Assembly (NCBI RefSeq): GCF_001988955.1
Contig: NZ_CP014263.1
Location: 4,896,501-4,960,500 of the forward strand
DNA length: 64,000 nucleotides
Direction of reading: 5' to 3'
Origin: Spirosoma montaniterrae
Lineage (GTDB): Bacteria; Bacteroidota; Bacteroidia; Cytophagales; Spirosomataceae
Both the position numbers and the translations under genes were made by a program. This document shows, piece by piece, positions 17,399 to 26,778 of the stretch. The notes under the pieces were generated by a model, which was not told the DNA's origin, ran no database searches, and saw nothing but the letters and a program-made list of their open reading frames with translations. Numbering within the stretch: the first letter of the stretch is position 1; every line of letters starts with the position of its first letter.

Positions 17399-18430
17399 TC
17401 AGAACTTCGGGCAGGGCAGCTTTCTGTTGCGTTTGCGGGCACCACCTCGCCGACTTTCAGGTTTTTCGAAGATGTATGACAGCGATAATTCGTGCGAGCC
17501 ACCGCTATTGCCGAGGGTCGAAATTGTTACGTCGTAACTATATCCGATGGAGAATTTTTCCATACGATAGCCAGCCAGCAGGGCAACAGCATCGTGATTA
17601 TTAATCGTTTGCGCGTATTTTTTGAATGGAATACCCCGATAAAACGCGCCAATCGTGAGAGGAGCATACGTTAAATAGGCCCCCATGTCTAACTGATCGT
17701 ATTTGCCCTGAAATTTATACAGCACTACCGGCGAGAAGCTGATTTCGCGGTCGAGTTCGTCGGCGAGGCCGGTATAACCAGCTAACGGAATGCGTAGACC
17801 CGCATGAAGGCTGCCTTTCATAGGCAACCGGTCGCGACCACCTACGAAGAAACCCTGGTCTGGCCGGTTGATATGATGCGCGGCTGCCCCAATCCAGAAC
17901 CAATCGGAGTAAAACAGCCCACCCGTCGAAAAATCGACGTATTTGTTCTGCGGCATACCACCCTGCAAGGCCGGGTCGTTGGATAAACTGCCTGTAATAA
18001 AGCCCCGGTCAGTGAATTGATCGCCCGTTGTTAAACCAAAATAGTTGATATTTCGGTTTACATAAGACCCCTGCAACCCTAATCGCATAAACGTGGTTTC
18101 GCCTACCTGAAACTGGTACGAGTATTGCAGCCCGATTTCGGTAGACTGAATGCGCCCCTGCCCCTGGTTATCGTTCATAATCAACAGTCCAACACCGCTG
18201 TTGACCTTCTCGAAGTAATGATCGAACCCAATCGCCGTGGTTACATAGTTGGTGATGGCGGGCCATTGGTTGCGGTAGTTGGCCGTTAGTCGCGGGGCAA
18301 ACGCCGACCCGGCAAACGACGGGTTCAGATACAGCGGAGCCGCGTAGAACTGCGTAAACTGAGGGTCCTGGGCAAAACCCAGCCGACTCAGGCTCAACAG
18401 AGCGATTAACAGTAGGTATTTCTTGAACAT
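17399..18430 (-). CDS. PorP/SprF family type IX secretion system membrane protein
   Basis: I chose the ATG at 18430, which opens a signal peptide (FKKYLLLIALLSLSRLGFA) and then the family hallmark QDPQFTQFYAAPLYLNPSFAG. The rest alternates amphipathic beta strands to a C-terminal FSIGYSYDVTISTLG and HELSLSYIF, an outer-membrane barrel. PorP/SprF proteins are linked to type IX secretion and to surface anchoring of large adhesins. It is divergently placed beside a giant protein with a T9SS-type C-terminus, the usual genetic pairing. Confidence 0.92.
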   Translation of the reverse strand: MFKKYLLLIALLSLSRLGFAQDPQFTQFYAAPLYLNPSFAGSAFAPRLTANYRNQWPAITNYVTTAIGFDHYFEKVNSGVGLLIMNDNQGQGRIQSTEIGLQYSYQFQVGETTFMRLGLQGSYVNRNINYFGLTTGDQFTDRGFITGSLSNDPALQGGMPQNKYVDFSTGGLFYSDWFWIGAAAHHINRPDQGFFVGGRDRLPMKGSLHAGLRIPLAGYTGLADELDREISFSPVVLYKFQGKYDQLDMGAYLTYAPLTIGAFYRGIPFKKYAQTINNHDAVALLAGYRMEKFSIGYSYDVTISTLGNSGGSHELSLSYIFEKPESRRGGARKRNRKLPCPKF

Positions 18431-18662
18431 ATTAGCGAAATCAGGGCAAAGACTGGGCCAACTTTTTTCCTTGCAACGATACGCCATAATTGGGCGTAAT
18501 GATGCACACAACAGTCTATAAAAATACAGGATTTTTCAGTGTTCCCGTGGTAGTAGCCGCATAAAATTTTAGCTTAACCACTTCGTTTATACTAACGTAA
18601 TGCCCCCGCTGTTGTTATGCTGAGGGAAGAATTTGAGAGGTAGCGATTTGTCAGCGTGTTTC

Positions 18663-21600
18663 ATGGTGAGGACTTGTATGCATAGTGTAGTAAGGGGGCT
18701 ATGGGCGATGCTGCTCATTGTGTTCGGCATGTCGGCGGTACAGGCACAAACGCAGACACAGAGCATTAAAGTCCGGGGTAAGGCATGTACGCCCGATCAG
18801 GAATGCCGGGCCGACTCGCTTACGTTTACCGATAGCCTGCAAACCGGCGTTACAACCCGTGTTTGGGACTTCGGCGACGGCACTTCCGTCACTAAACAAA
18901 ACGATTCAATTGCCCGGCACGTTTACCAACAACCTGGCTCCTACACGATTCGGCTTACCCGAACGCTTAGTGGTACTGTAACGCAGACCGTTACGCGCCC
19001 CATCGTTATTAACGTGCCGCCACAACCGTTTCCGCAGTGGCGTACCGATACCACCATTTGTATCGGCGAAAAGCTGACACTCGACCCATATGCCGGTGGG
19101 CCTACACCACAGGGCTATAAATTTTTGTGGTATCCCAAGGGCGATACCACGCAAACCATTGAGGTCGATAGTTCGGGTTGCTACTCCGTTGAGGCCATTA
19201 GCCCGAATGGCTGTTCGTATCAGAACCGCGTCAATGTGTCGGTCTGTGGCGAACGCCCGCAGTCGCAGGGGGTGAAGTGGTACTTTGGCAACAACGCCGG
19301 GCTTGACTTTGGCGGTGGCAATGCGCGGCCCATCGACGATGCCAGTCTGAATACCGTTGAAGGAACGTCGTCCATCGCCGACACGAAAGGCCGGTTATTA
19401 TTTTATACGGATGGTATTACGATTTACGACAAGGAAGGCAAACCGCTAAAATCGCTCGACCCACGCGATTCGGCGGCTACGGCACCTAAAATTCCGCTGG
19501 GCGGTAACTCTAAATCAACGCAGTCGGCCCTGATTGTGCCGAAGCCAACCTGCCGGGGCTGCGAGTATCTGTACTATGTGTACACAACGTCGGAGGTGCG
19601 CGGAACCAGGCAACTAACCTACAGCGTCGTAGATATGCGGCAGAATGGCGGTAAGGGGGCTATCATCGAGAAAAACATTCCTGTTACGTCTGTCGGGCAG
19701 GCTACCGAACAGTCGGCGTCGGTCCGTAATGACCGCGACTCAACGTATTGGGTAATTACCCGACTTTTCGGTAGTAACGTCTTTCAGATTAACCACCTGA
19801 CGCGGGCCGAAGCCCCAACATCGACAACGTTTGCGGGGGGGCAGGTCATCGATACGCTCACCAAAGCTGAAGGCTATATCAAAATTGGTCCCGCCGATAC
19901 AACCAGCGGCAACGAAGGGAATCGCCCGCTGGCGGTTGTCATTCCCGGCCCGCCCAAAAACTCCATCGACCTGTTTACGTTCAACGACTCGACCGGGGCT
20001 ATGACGTTCCGACGAACAATTGACCTCGGCCCGGCACCACCCAAAGCATACGGCGTGGAGTTCTCGCCCGATGGGAAGAAACTGTACGTAACGATGCTGG
20101 CCGATACCAACGCAAATGGTAGCCAGAAGGGGGCTTCGTATTTGATACAATATGACCTCGACCAGCCCGATTCGCTGATAAGTCGATCCCGAACGATTAT
20201 CGACAGTAGTACCACCCGGCAATATGGTTCGATTCAGATTGCTCCTGACGGTCGTATTTACGTGGCCGTAAAAGGGGCGGGTTCGGTGGGGGTCATCGAA
20301 AATCCGAACGGTGGCCTGCTCGACCCGGTGCGGTTTAATCCCGAAGGCCAAACGCTGGGTGGCAAAACCAGTCAGTTGGGGCTGCCGAACCTCGTTGCTA
20401 ATTTCAACGATCAGTCGAGTGGACCGGGCTTTACGTATGCCGATACGTGTGCCAATCAGCCTACCATTTTTCAGGCCAGTCCGAACTGCCCGAAGCTCAA
20501 GGAAACGTACACCTGGGATTTTGGCGACGGAAGCCGCCCCGTATCGACAACGGCCCTGCAACCGCAGGTGCATACCTACCGGGAAGCCAAAGATTACATC
20601 GTTAGTCTGCGTATTGTAACACTAAAGAGCGATGGAAAAACGGTTTGTAGAGATACGACCATCAACGACACGATCACGATTGTAGAAACGCCCCCCGACA
20701 TTCGGCTTGGGGCCGATACGGCTATCTGCAACCGACGTGGTATTACGCTTGATTTGAAGGTGAACGCCAAACTGTACGTCTGGGTAGTGAACGGCGTGGT
20801 GGCTGCCCGGCAGAAAACATTATTGCTCGACCGACCGGGTTTCTACTATGTCGTTGGTATTGCAGCCAATGGCGGGTGTTTCAAAACCGATACCATCGAG
20901 GTGCAGATCAAGCCCCCGCCATCGCTCGATTTGGGGCCAGACACTGTTTTCTGCTATCGCTCGGCAGTAAACCTCACCGTGCCGCAACAGCAATGGCGTG
21001 AGTTTCAGTGGAGCAACGGCAGCACCGACCGCACCACCTCCGTAAATCGTCCGGGTACATATTCCGTGGTCGCCCGGTTTACGACCGATAATACGGTTTG
21101 CGAAAACTCGGATACGATTCAGGTGAGCGAATTGCCTAAGATTAACCTACAGGCGTCGCTGACGGGGCCGCGTGGTTGTACGTCGACGGATGGGGTTATT
21201 GACATTACGCCCACTCCGGCAGGCAGCTACACGTATCTCTGGACACGGAGCGACGGAGCGACCTTACCCTCGAACGTAAACCGTCAAACCAATTTGCCGG
21301 AAGGAACCTATCGAATTAGTGCTACCGATACCGTGCATAGCTGCAAGGCTGACACGGCCTTTACGCTGCGGTCGCCAGCCAATCAATTAGCCATCACACC
21401 CATCGTGAACGATGCGCTTTGTAGCCGTCCCAACAGCGGCACCATCAGTTTGCGCGTAACGGGTGGCACCGTAGCCACATACAACTGGCTCAACCAAAAT
21501 AACATTCAGGTGGCAACAACGCCCGTATTCGATGCTGCCGCACCGGGCCGCTATAACGTACTGGTGACTGATACACAGGGATGTAAAGCCAGCAGCGACA

Positions 21601-22355
21601 GTATCCGGGTAGGATTAGACAGCACCGCTTTTGCCCGGCTCGGACCTGATACGCTCAAGTGCGCGGGCAACGCGGTAGTACTGGCTCCGCTCGACCCCGA
21701 TCAGCCCGGCAACGTATATCAATGGAGCAACGGAGCCACCACTCCTACCATTTCGGTAGCGCAACCGGGTTCGTATAGTTTAGTGCTTCGGAATACTCAG
21801 AATGGTTGCGTAGGTCGTAGCAGCATTCGCGTAGGCGACCGCCCTCCACCAACGTTTTCGCTCACCCGCGAAGCCATCTTGTGCGAAGGCGATCAGGGAC
21901 GGGCGCAATTAGTGGCGAACGGCGCACCAACGTTACGCTTCCAATGGCTCAGCCCCCGCACCGACACAACCCGGACAATTACCGTTGAGCGGGCTGGGTC
22001 GTATGGTATACGCGTGACCGACGTACAAGGCTGCACCGCTACGGCCTCGGCACGGGTGCTGAACCTGTGCGAACCCCGCGTAAACGTGCCGGATGCCTTC
22101 ACGCCCAACAACGACGGTGTGAATGACCAGTTGCAGGTCTTCACGGCTTATGTTATCGACTACGACTTCAAAGTGTACAATCGCTGGGGTGAAGTGATTT
22201 TTCAGAGCAGCAATCCCGAACAAAAATGGGATGGTTCCTATAAGGGAACAACGTACCCGGCCATGACGTACCCATATACGGTCACGTATAAAAGCGAGTC
22301 GTTTCCTGATCGGGGACGCCTTCAGAAACGGGGTACAGTAATGGTCATCCGATAG
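18663..22355 (+). CDS. Giant PKD-domain protein with gliding motility/T9SS type B C-terminal domain
   Basis: The protein is about 1,230 residues. The N-terminus is a signal peptide (GLWAMLLIVFGMSAVQA); ATGs at 18663 and 18678 are both possible. PKD-type Ig folds are marked by VWDFGDGT (residues ~60) and YTWDFGDGSRPV (~620). Between them is a beta-propeller-like region of about 300 residues (GLDFGGG, GRLLFYTDG, GVEFSPDGKKLYV). Ig-like repeats follow (YKWSNG-type units such as FQWSNGSTDRTTSV). The C-terminus VPDAFTPNNDGVNDQLQVF with YNRWGEVIFQS and WDGSYKG is the CHU_C/gliding-motility C-terminal domain that targets proteins to type IX secretion. It is likely surface-exposed and exported with the divergent PorP/SprF partner. 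Confidence 0.92.
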   Translation: MVRTCMHSVVRGLWAMLLIVFGMSAVQAQTQTQSIKVRGKACTPDQECRADSLTFTDSLQTGVTTRVWDFGDGTSVTKQNDSIARHVYQQPGSYTIRLTRTLSGTVTQTVTRPIVINVPPQPFPQWRTDTTICIGEKLTLDPYAGGPTPQGYKFLWYPKGDTTQTIEVDSSGCYSVEAISPNGCSYQNRVNVSVCGERPQSQGVKWYFGNNAGLDFGGGNARPIDDASLNTVEGTSSIADTKGRLLFYTDGITIYDKEGKPLKSLDPRDSAATAPKIPLGGNSKSTQSALIVPKPTCRGCEYLYYVYTTSEVRGTRQLTYSVVDMRQNGGKGAIIEKNIPVTSVGQATEQSASVRNDRDSTYWVITRLFGSNVFQINHLTRAEAPTSTTFAGGQVIDTLTKAEGYIKIGPADTTSGNEGNRPLAVVIPGPPKNSIDLFTFNDSTGAMTFRRTIDLGPAPPKAYGVEFSPDGKKLYVTMLADTNANGSQKGASYLIQYDLDQPDSLISRSRTIIDSSTTRQYGSIQIAPDGRIYVAVKGAGSVGVIENPNGGLLDPVRFNPEGQTLGGKTSQLGLPNLVANFNDQSSGPGFTYADTCANQPTIFQASPNCPKLKETYTWDFGDGSRPVSTTALQPQVHTYREAKDYIVSLRIVTLKSDGKTVCRDTTINDTITIVETPPDIRLGADTAICNRRGITLDLKVNAKLYVWVVNGVVAARQKTLLLDRPGFYYVVGIAANGGCFKTDTIEVQIKPPPSLDLGPDTVFCYRSAVNLTVPQQQWREFQWSNGSTDRTTSVNRPGTYSVVARFTTDNTVCENSDTIQVSELPKINLQASLTGPRGCTSTDGVIDITPTPAGSYTYLWTRSDGATLPSNVNRQTNLPEGTYRISATDTVHSCKADTAFTLRSPANQLAITPIVNDALCSRPNSGTISLRVTGGTVATYNWLNQNNIQVATTPVFDAAAPGRYNVLVTDTQGCKASSDSIRVGLDSTAFARLGPDTLKCAGNAVVLAPLDPDQPGNVYQWSNGATTPTISVAQPGSYSLVLRNTQNGCVGRSSIRVGDRPPPTFSLTREAILCEGDQGRAQLVANGAPTLRFQWLSPRTDTTRTITVERAGSYGIRVTDVQGCTATASARVLNLCEPRVNVPDAFTPNNDGVNDQLQVFTAYVIDYDFKVYNRWGEVIFQSSNPEQKWDGSYKGTTYPAMTYPYTVTYKSESFPDRGRLQKRGTVMVIR

Positions 22356-22377
22356 CAGAAATATGCCGTTTTTTTCG

Positions 22378-22385
22378 TAAATTTG
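22378..22385 (+). promoter_or_regulatory. ruvB: Candidate -7 element (TAAATTTG) for ruvB
   Basis: TAAATTTG fits TAnnTTTG and lies 58 bp before the ruvB start, beyond the stop of the giant protein gene. No clear TTG is at the expected -33 position. Confidence 0.35.
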
Positions 22386-22443
22386 GAGTAGGCAGGCTTG
22401 CACAAAAGCAGGCTCTGCGGCTTAGAGCAGTACAACAAATTTT

Positions 22444-23472
22444 ATGCGAAACGACATTCTTAAGGGAACGGGCGACGGCATGACGACTACCGACAAGGAA
22501 ATCGAACGGGCACTTCGGCCACTCTCGTTTCATGATTTTACGGGGCAGGCCAAAGTGCTGGAGAACCTCGAAGTATTCGTGCGGGCGGCCCATCTGCGGG
22601 GCGAAGCCCTCGACCACGTGTTGTTGCACGGCCCGCCGGGCCTGGGAAAAACAACCCTGTCGCATATCATTGCGAACGAACTGAATGCCAATATTAAGAT
22701 GACATCCGGGCCGGTTCTCGACAAACCGTCCGATCTGGCCGGGTTGCTAACCAATCTCCAGCCTAACGACGTATTGTTTATTGACGAAATACACCGGCTC
22801 AATCCTATTGTGGAGGAGTATCTGTATTCGGCGATGGAAGACTATAAGATTGATATTATGCTCGATTCGGGGCCAAACGCCCGAACTGTTCAGATCAAGT
22901 TGAATCCGTTTACGCTAATTGGGGCTACTACCCGCGCCGGTATGCTCACATCGCCCCTACGCGCCCGATTCGGTATTAGCGCCCGTTTGGAATACTATGA
23001 TGCACAATTGCTAACTACTATTGTCCAGCGTTCGTCGGCGATTCTTGGTACGCCCATCGATGAAAATGGCGCGTATGAGATTGCACGCCGGAGCCGGGGT
23101 ACACCGCGTATTGCCAACAACCTGCTTCGCCGAACTCGTGATTTTGCGCAGGTTCGGGGCAATGGATACATCAACGTTGACATTGCTGAAATGGCACTCA
23201 GCGCACTCGACGTTGACCAGAATGGTCTCGATGAGATGGATATTCGCATTCTGACGACTATTATCGAAAAGTTCAAGGGAGGGCCGGTTGGCTTAAGCAC
23301 CATTGCAACCGCTTGTGGTGAGGAGTCCGAAACAATTGAGGAGGTCTATGAGCCATTTCTGATTCAGGAAGGTTTTTTGAAGCGTACCTCGCGCGGGCGT
23401 GAAGCAACCGAACGGGCTTACATTCACCTCGGCATTGTTCCCCAATACAAAACGGGTGAACTATTTGGCTAA
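22444..23472 (+). CDS. ruvB: Holliday junction branch migration helicase RuvB
   Basis: The 342-residue AAA+ ATPase shows [11 protein letters not shown], Walker [12 protein letters not shown], Walker [11 protein letters not shown], sensor 1 [10 protein letters not shown] and the arginine-finger region [13 protein letters not shown]. The C-terminal winged helix contains GPVGLSTIA and [11 protein letters not shown] with RTSRGR. It forms the hexameric motor that drives branch migration with RuvA. The ATG at 22444 adds a short 20-residue leader before the conserved domain; an internal ATG (22480) is possible. A terminator follows 21 bases after the stop. Confidence 0.96.
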   Translation: MRNDILKGTGDGMTTTDKEIERALRPLSFHDFTGQAKVLENLEVFVRAAHLRGEALDHVLLHGPPGLGKTTLSHIIANELNANIKMTSGPVLDKPSDLAGLLTNLQPNDVLFIDEIHRLNPIVEEYLYSAMEDYKIDIMLDSGPNARTVQIKLNPFTLIGATTRAGMLTSPLRARFGISARLEYYDAQLLTTIVQRSSAILGTPIDENGAYEIARRSRGTPRIANNLLRRTRDFAQVRGNGYINVDIAEMALSALDVDQNGLDEMDIRILTTIIEKFKGGPVGLSTIATACGEESETIEEVYEPFLIQEGFLKRTSRGREATERAYIHLGIVPQYKTGELFG

Positions 23473-23493
23473 CAATCGAGAAATACTGCCAAT

Positions 23494-23537
23494 AAAAAAA
23501 CGCAACGAATAGGTAATTCCTTCGTTGCGTTTTTTAT
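23494..23537. terminator. Shared bidirectional terminator between ruvB and the ArsR gene
   Basis: A perfect 10-bp stem (23500-23509 with 23521-23530) is flanked by an A-run on the left and a T-run on the right. It lies between two convergent genes and can stop transcription from both sides. Confidence 0.88.
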
Positions 23538-23552
23538 TGATGTATACTTTCG

Positions 23553-23861
23553 TCAAAGAAGCATTTTACTTTTATAAATACAGTCTATAATTTCAGCAAC
23601 AGAATTATCTACTAAAAAGTAGTAAATGTTTTTCCCACTTCGGCGAATACCCAAAATGCCTTTGTCACGCATGTTTATTAAGTGATGCGAAATCAGGGAT
23701 TGTTCAGCTTTGAGGTTTTTATAAATAGCCGAAACAGTTAGCTCGTTATTTTCATGCAGTATCTGAATGATTTTGATACGCAGCGGATGAGCAACGGCTT
23801 TGAGTACGTAAGCCGCCTTCTCTATTCTGGGATCATCGTCTACTATGTTTTCAGTAGCCAT
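23553..23861 (-). CDS. ArsR-family winged helix-turn-helix regulator
   Basis: From the ATG at 23861 the product is 102 residues: AAYVLKAVAHPLRIKIIQIL, then the recognition region KAEQSLISHHLINMRDKGIL and the wing RRSGKNIYYFLVD. This is the ArsR/SmtB fold. The metal-sensing ELCVCDL motif is replaced by ELTVSAIYKNL, so it does not look like an arsenic/cadmium sensor of the classical type. The open frame extends to 23948, but the added part is hydrophobic and unlike the family. No divergent target gene is adjacent. Confidence 0.85.
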   Translation of the reverse strand: MATENIVDDDPRIEKAAYVLKAVAHPLRIKIIQILHENNELTVSAIYKNLKAEQSLISHHLINMRDKGILGIRRSGKNIYYFLVDNSVAEIIDCIYKSKMLL

Positions 23862-24247
23862 GGCAAGATAGTTGGTGTTAATTCTTACTGTTAAGTTAAA
23901 GTTAGACAAAAAAAACAGTTTAGGTAACGGAACTATACAGTGAATCAACGAAATAATTTATTTAAAGGTACTTAAGTCATCATATAATAAGATGTCCATA
24001 ATTTGATATGTAGAGTATTTAAAAAAGATTTTTATGTATACCAAACGCTTATACCAGTTCTTGTAATACACCTTATATGGTTATAAATAATCTAAATGAT
24101 CTTTTTTGTGATCTTTACTGAGAAGATAGCAACATCGATGGATTTAACTAAGGTATATACAGCTTATTTTATTTGACTCCTTTATAAGTAAAATTCTTGA
24201 AAAAAATTGCAAAAATAGCTTCTGAATTTCTACTGATTGGTATGTGA
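23862..24247. other. AT-rich gap between the ArsR gene and der
   Basis: About 390 bp of AT-rich DNA with no supportable gene, tRNA or repeat. It must hold the ArsR promoter on the minus strand, but I could not identify a full TTG-N19-TAnnTTTG match. Confidence 0.5.
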
Positions 24248-24302
24248 TAAAAAGATAGCGTTTGAGGCTAAGGAAAACATTCCCTTCACTCCAAACGCTA
24301 TC
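24248..24302 (-). terminator. Terminator downstream of der
   Basis: A perfect 11-bp inverted repeat (24254-24264 with 24292-24302) is followed on the minus strand by a T-run (A-run 24249-24253 on the plus strand). It begins 5 bases past the der stop. Confidence 0.75.
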
Positions 24303-24307
24303 TCTAC

Positions 24308-25615
24308 TTATTTCTGGCGGAAAAATAGCGTAATGGGTACGCCATTGAAATCAAAGTGTGCTCGAATTTTATTCTCTAAAAACCGCTGATAAGATTCTGC
24401 CACATACTGCGGCAGGTTGCAAAAGAAAACAAACGTTGGCGACGGCGTTGGTACCTGCAACATGTACTTGATTTTCACCATTTTGCCCTTCAGCGATGGG
24501 GGCGGATATTTTTCGATTTCAGGCTGTAACGCTTCATTCAGTTTTGAGGTAGCAATTTTCTTGCTCTTATTCTCGTATACCTCCGTTGCTTTTTCCATCA
24601 CCTGGAAAATGCGCTGCTTCTCGTGCACCGATGCGAATATGATAGGTACGTAATCGATGGGCATCATGCGCTCAATCATGGCCTTACGTAGCACATCGGC
24701 GGTGCGTTGGTCTTTTTCAACAGCATCCCATTTGTTCACCATAATCACCATACCTTTTTTAAGCTTGGCAGCCTGACCAATAATATTCAGGTCCTGCGCT
24801 TCGAGCCCACGGGTAGCGTCGAGCATAATAATACACACGTCCGACTCCTCCATAGCTTTCAGCGAGCGCAGGGTAGAGTAAAACTCGATGTTATCGTCAA
24901 TGCGGGCTTTGCGCCGTAAGCCTGCCGTATCGGTCAGAATAAAATCTTTGCCGTAAGCCCGGTAGCGCGTATCGATAGCGTCGCGGGTGGTGCCGGCAAT
25001 ATCGGTTACAATGCTGCGCTCCTGCCCGGTCAGCACGTTCAGGAACGACGATTTACCCACGTTCGGACGACCCAGAATGGCAATGCGCGGAATACCCGCA
25101 TTGGGGTCTTCAATGCCAGGCCCCTGAAAATGCTTCACAACTTCGTCCAGCAGATCGCCCGTACCCGAGCCAGTCATGGATGAAATAGGATAGGGGTCGC
25201 CCAGGCCCAATGCATAGAACTCAGACGCACCCTGCGCACGGTCGCCCGATTCGGCTTTGTTTGCCACTACATACACCGGCTTTTCTGTCCGGCGCAGTAC
25301 ATCGGCGAAATCTTCGTCAAGTCCGGTGATGCCTGTTTGTGTATCAACCACAAACAACAGCACTGTCGATTCGTGAATGGCAATCTCGACCTGCTCCCGA
25401 ATCGACTCTTCAAACACGTCGTCGGAGCCAACGACATAGCCGCCTGTGTCTATGACGGTAAAATAACTGCCGTTCCACTCAGCGGTGCCGTAATGCCGGT
25501 CGCGCGTTACGCCCGGCTGATTGTCCATAATAGCCTGCCGCTGTTCGGTCAGGCGGTTAAACAGTGTAGACTTACCCACGTTCGGGCGTCCTACAATAGC
25601 AACAATGTTAGCCAT
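24308..25615 (-). CDS. der: Ribosome biogenesis GTPase Der (EngA)
   Basis: This 435-residue protein has two tandem G domains: G1 GRPNVGKSTLFNRL near residue 8 and G1 GRPNVGKSSFLNVL near residue 184, with DTGGY and DTAGL G3 motifs and NKAE/NKWD G4 motifs. It ends in a KH-like domain (HFDFNGVPITLFFRQK). Der acts in 50S subunit assembly. It follows era in the same direction, separated only by a ~90-bp fold-back repeat, so the two ribosome-assembly GTPases probably form one operon. Confidence 0.96.
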   Translation of the reverse strand: MANIVAIVGRPNVGKSTLFNRLTEQRQAIMDNQPGVTRDRHYGTAEWNGSYFTVIDTGGYVVGSDDVFEESIREQVEIAIHESTVLLFVVDTQTGITGLDEDFADVLRRTEKPVYVVANKAESGDRAQGASEFYALGLGDPYPISSMTGSGTGDLLDEVVKHFQGPGIEDPNAGIPRIAILGRPNVGKSSFLNVLTGQERSIVTDIAGTTRDAIDTRYRAYGKDFILTDTAGLRRKARIDDNIEFYSTLRSLKAMEESDVCIIMLDATRGLEAQDLNIIGQAAKLKKGMVIMVNKWDAVEKDQRTADVLRKAMIERMMPIDYVPIIFASVHEKQRIFQVMEKATEVYENKSKKIATSKLNEALQPEIEKYPPPSLKGKMVKIKYMLQVPTPSPTFVFFCNLPQYVAESYQRFLENKIRAHFDFNGVPITLFFRQK

Positions 25616-25621
25616 GTTAGT

Positions 25622-25711
25622 TAGTGATGAGTGATGAGCGATAAGTGATGAGTATTTCTGGCGTCAGCCTGCCCGGCCCACTTATCACTCATCGCTTATC
25701 GCTCATCACTA
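25622..25711. repeat. Imperfect 33-bp inverted repeat between era and der
   Basis: Arms 25622-25654 and 25679-25711 match as reverse complements at 29 of 33 positions; all four differences are transitions. The arms are permutations of GTGATGAG/GCGATAAG units. The element fills the whole era-der gap. Length (90 bp) is close to the two perfect 88-bp fold-back repeats in this window. Confidence 0.8.
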
Positions 25712-26632
25712 TTATTCGTCGTATCCGAGCCGCTTGAGCATACGCTCTTTTTGCCGCCAGTCGGGTTCTACTTTAACGAATTGTTCGAGGAATACTTTTT
25801 TTCCGAAGAAGCGTTCGAGTTCTTCGCGAGCCATAATGCCCGTTTTTTTAATCATTCTGCCACCTTCGCCCAGCAGAATAGCCCGCTGTGTAGCCCGCTC
25901 AACCAGAATCTCAGCCTGAATAACAATGATGTCTTCCTTGTCTTTGAAACTGGTAACAATAACCTCACTACTGTAGGGCACCTCTTTCTTGTAGTTCAGA
26001 AAGATTTTCTCGCGGATGATTTCCGATGCAAAGAAACGCTCGGGTTTGTCGGTCAGTTCGTCTTTTGGAAAATAGGGCGGGTGCTGCGGCAGGCGGCCAA
26101 TAACGCCCTCAAATACGCGCTCGACATTGAAGCCGTTCAGTGCCGAAATCGGGATGATTTCCTGTGCGTTGAAACGCGTCTGCCAGTAAGCCATTTTTTC
26201 TTCAACCTGCTCCTGCGTGGCCTGATCGATTTTGTTAATAAGCAGCAGAATCGGCACGTCTGATTTTTGCAACCGTTCGATGACATCGTTTTCATCGTAC
26301 TGTTCAAAAATATCGGTCACGAACAGCACCACGTCGGCATCTTCGAGCGAACCACGCACGAAGCTCATCATCGACTCGTGTAGCTTATACAGCGGCTTGA
26401 TGATACCCGGCGTATCGGAATAGACTAATTGGAAATCCTGCCCGTTGTGATTGCCGTTCAGAATGCCCATAATGCGGTGTCGCGTAGTCTGGGCTTTGGA
26501 AGTGATGATGCTCAATCGTTCGCCGACGAGCTGATTCATCAGGGTCGATTTGCCGACGTTGGGTTTGCCGACAATGCTGACGAAGCCGGCTTTATGGTCA
26601 GCCGGAAAATTTTCTATAGTCTCGGTATTCAT
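25712..26632 (-). CDS. era: GTPase Era
   Basis: The protein is 306 residues with G1 GKPNVGKSTLMNQL, G2 region TSKAQTTRHR, G3 DTPGI and G4 NKID, followed by the KH RNA-binding domain (GEGGRMIKKTGIMAREELERFFG) and KVEPDWR. Era binds the 3' end of 16S rRNA during 30S assembly. It is divergent from the intron-containing initiator tRNA gene. On the minus strand a TACCTTTG at 26735-26728 is a candidate -7 element, without a good -33 match. Confidence 0.96.
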   Translation of the reverse strand: MNTETIENFPADHKAGFVSIVGKPNVGKSTLMNQLVGERLSIITSKAQTTRHRIMGILNGNHNGQDFQLVYSDTPGIIKPLYKLHESMMSFVRGSLEDADVVLFVTDIFEQYDENDVIERLQKSDVPILLLINKIDQATQEQVEEKMAYWQTRFNAQEIIPISALNGFNVERVFEGVIGRLPQHPPYFPKDELTDKPERFFASEIIREKIFLNYKKEVPYSSEVIVTSFKDKEDIIVIQAEILVERATQRAILLGEGGRMIKKTGIMAREELERFFGKKVFLEQFVKVEPDWRQKERMLKRLGYDE

Positions 26633-26736
26633 ACGAGGTGATCCCGCTGGCCTGATTGTCAGCGGCTTTTAAGAGTCAACCGGCCTTTGTTGAAAAACGT
26701 TTCGTATGCCAGAAAACTTTTTTTTAACAAAGGTAG

Positions 26737-26766
26737 TTGTATTTCCAGAAAGTCGTCGTACTTTTG
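26737..26766 (+). promoter_or_regulatory. Bacteroidota-type promoter of the initiator tRNA gene
   Basis: TTG (26737-26739) and TACTTTTG (26759-26766) are separated by exactly 19 bases, an ideal match to the Bacteroidota housekeeping consensus TTG-N19-TAnnTTTG. Transcription should start about 6-7 bases downstream, just ahead of the first tRNA base at 26779. Confidence 0.85.
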
Positions 26767-26778
26767 CAGTCCAAACAT

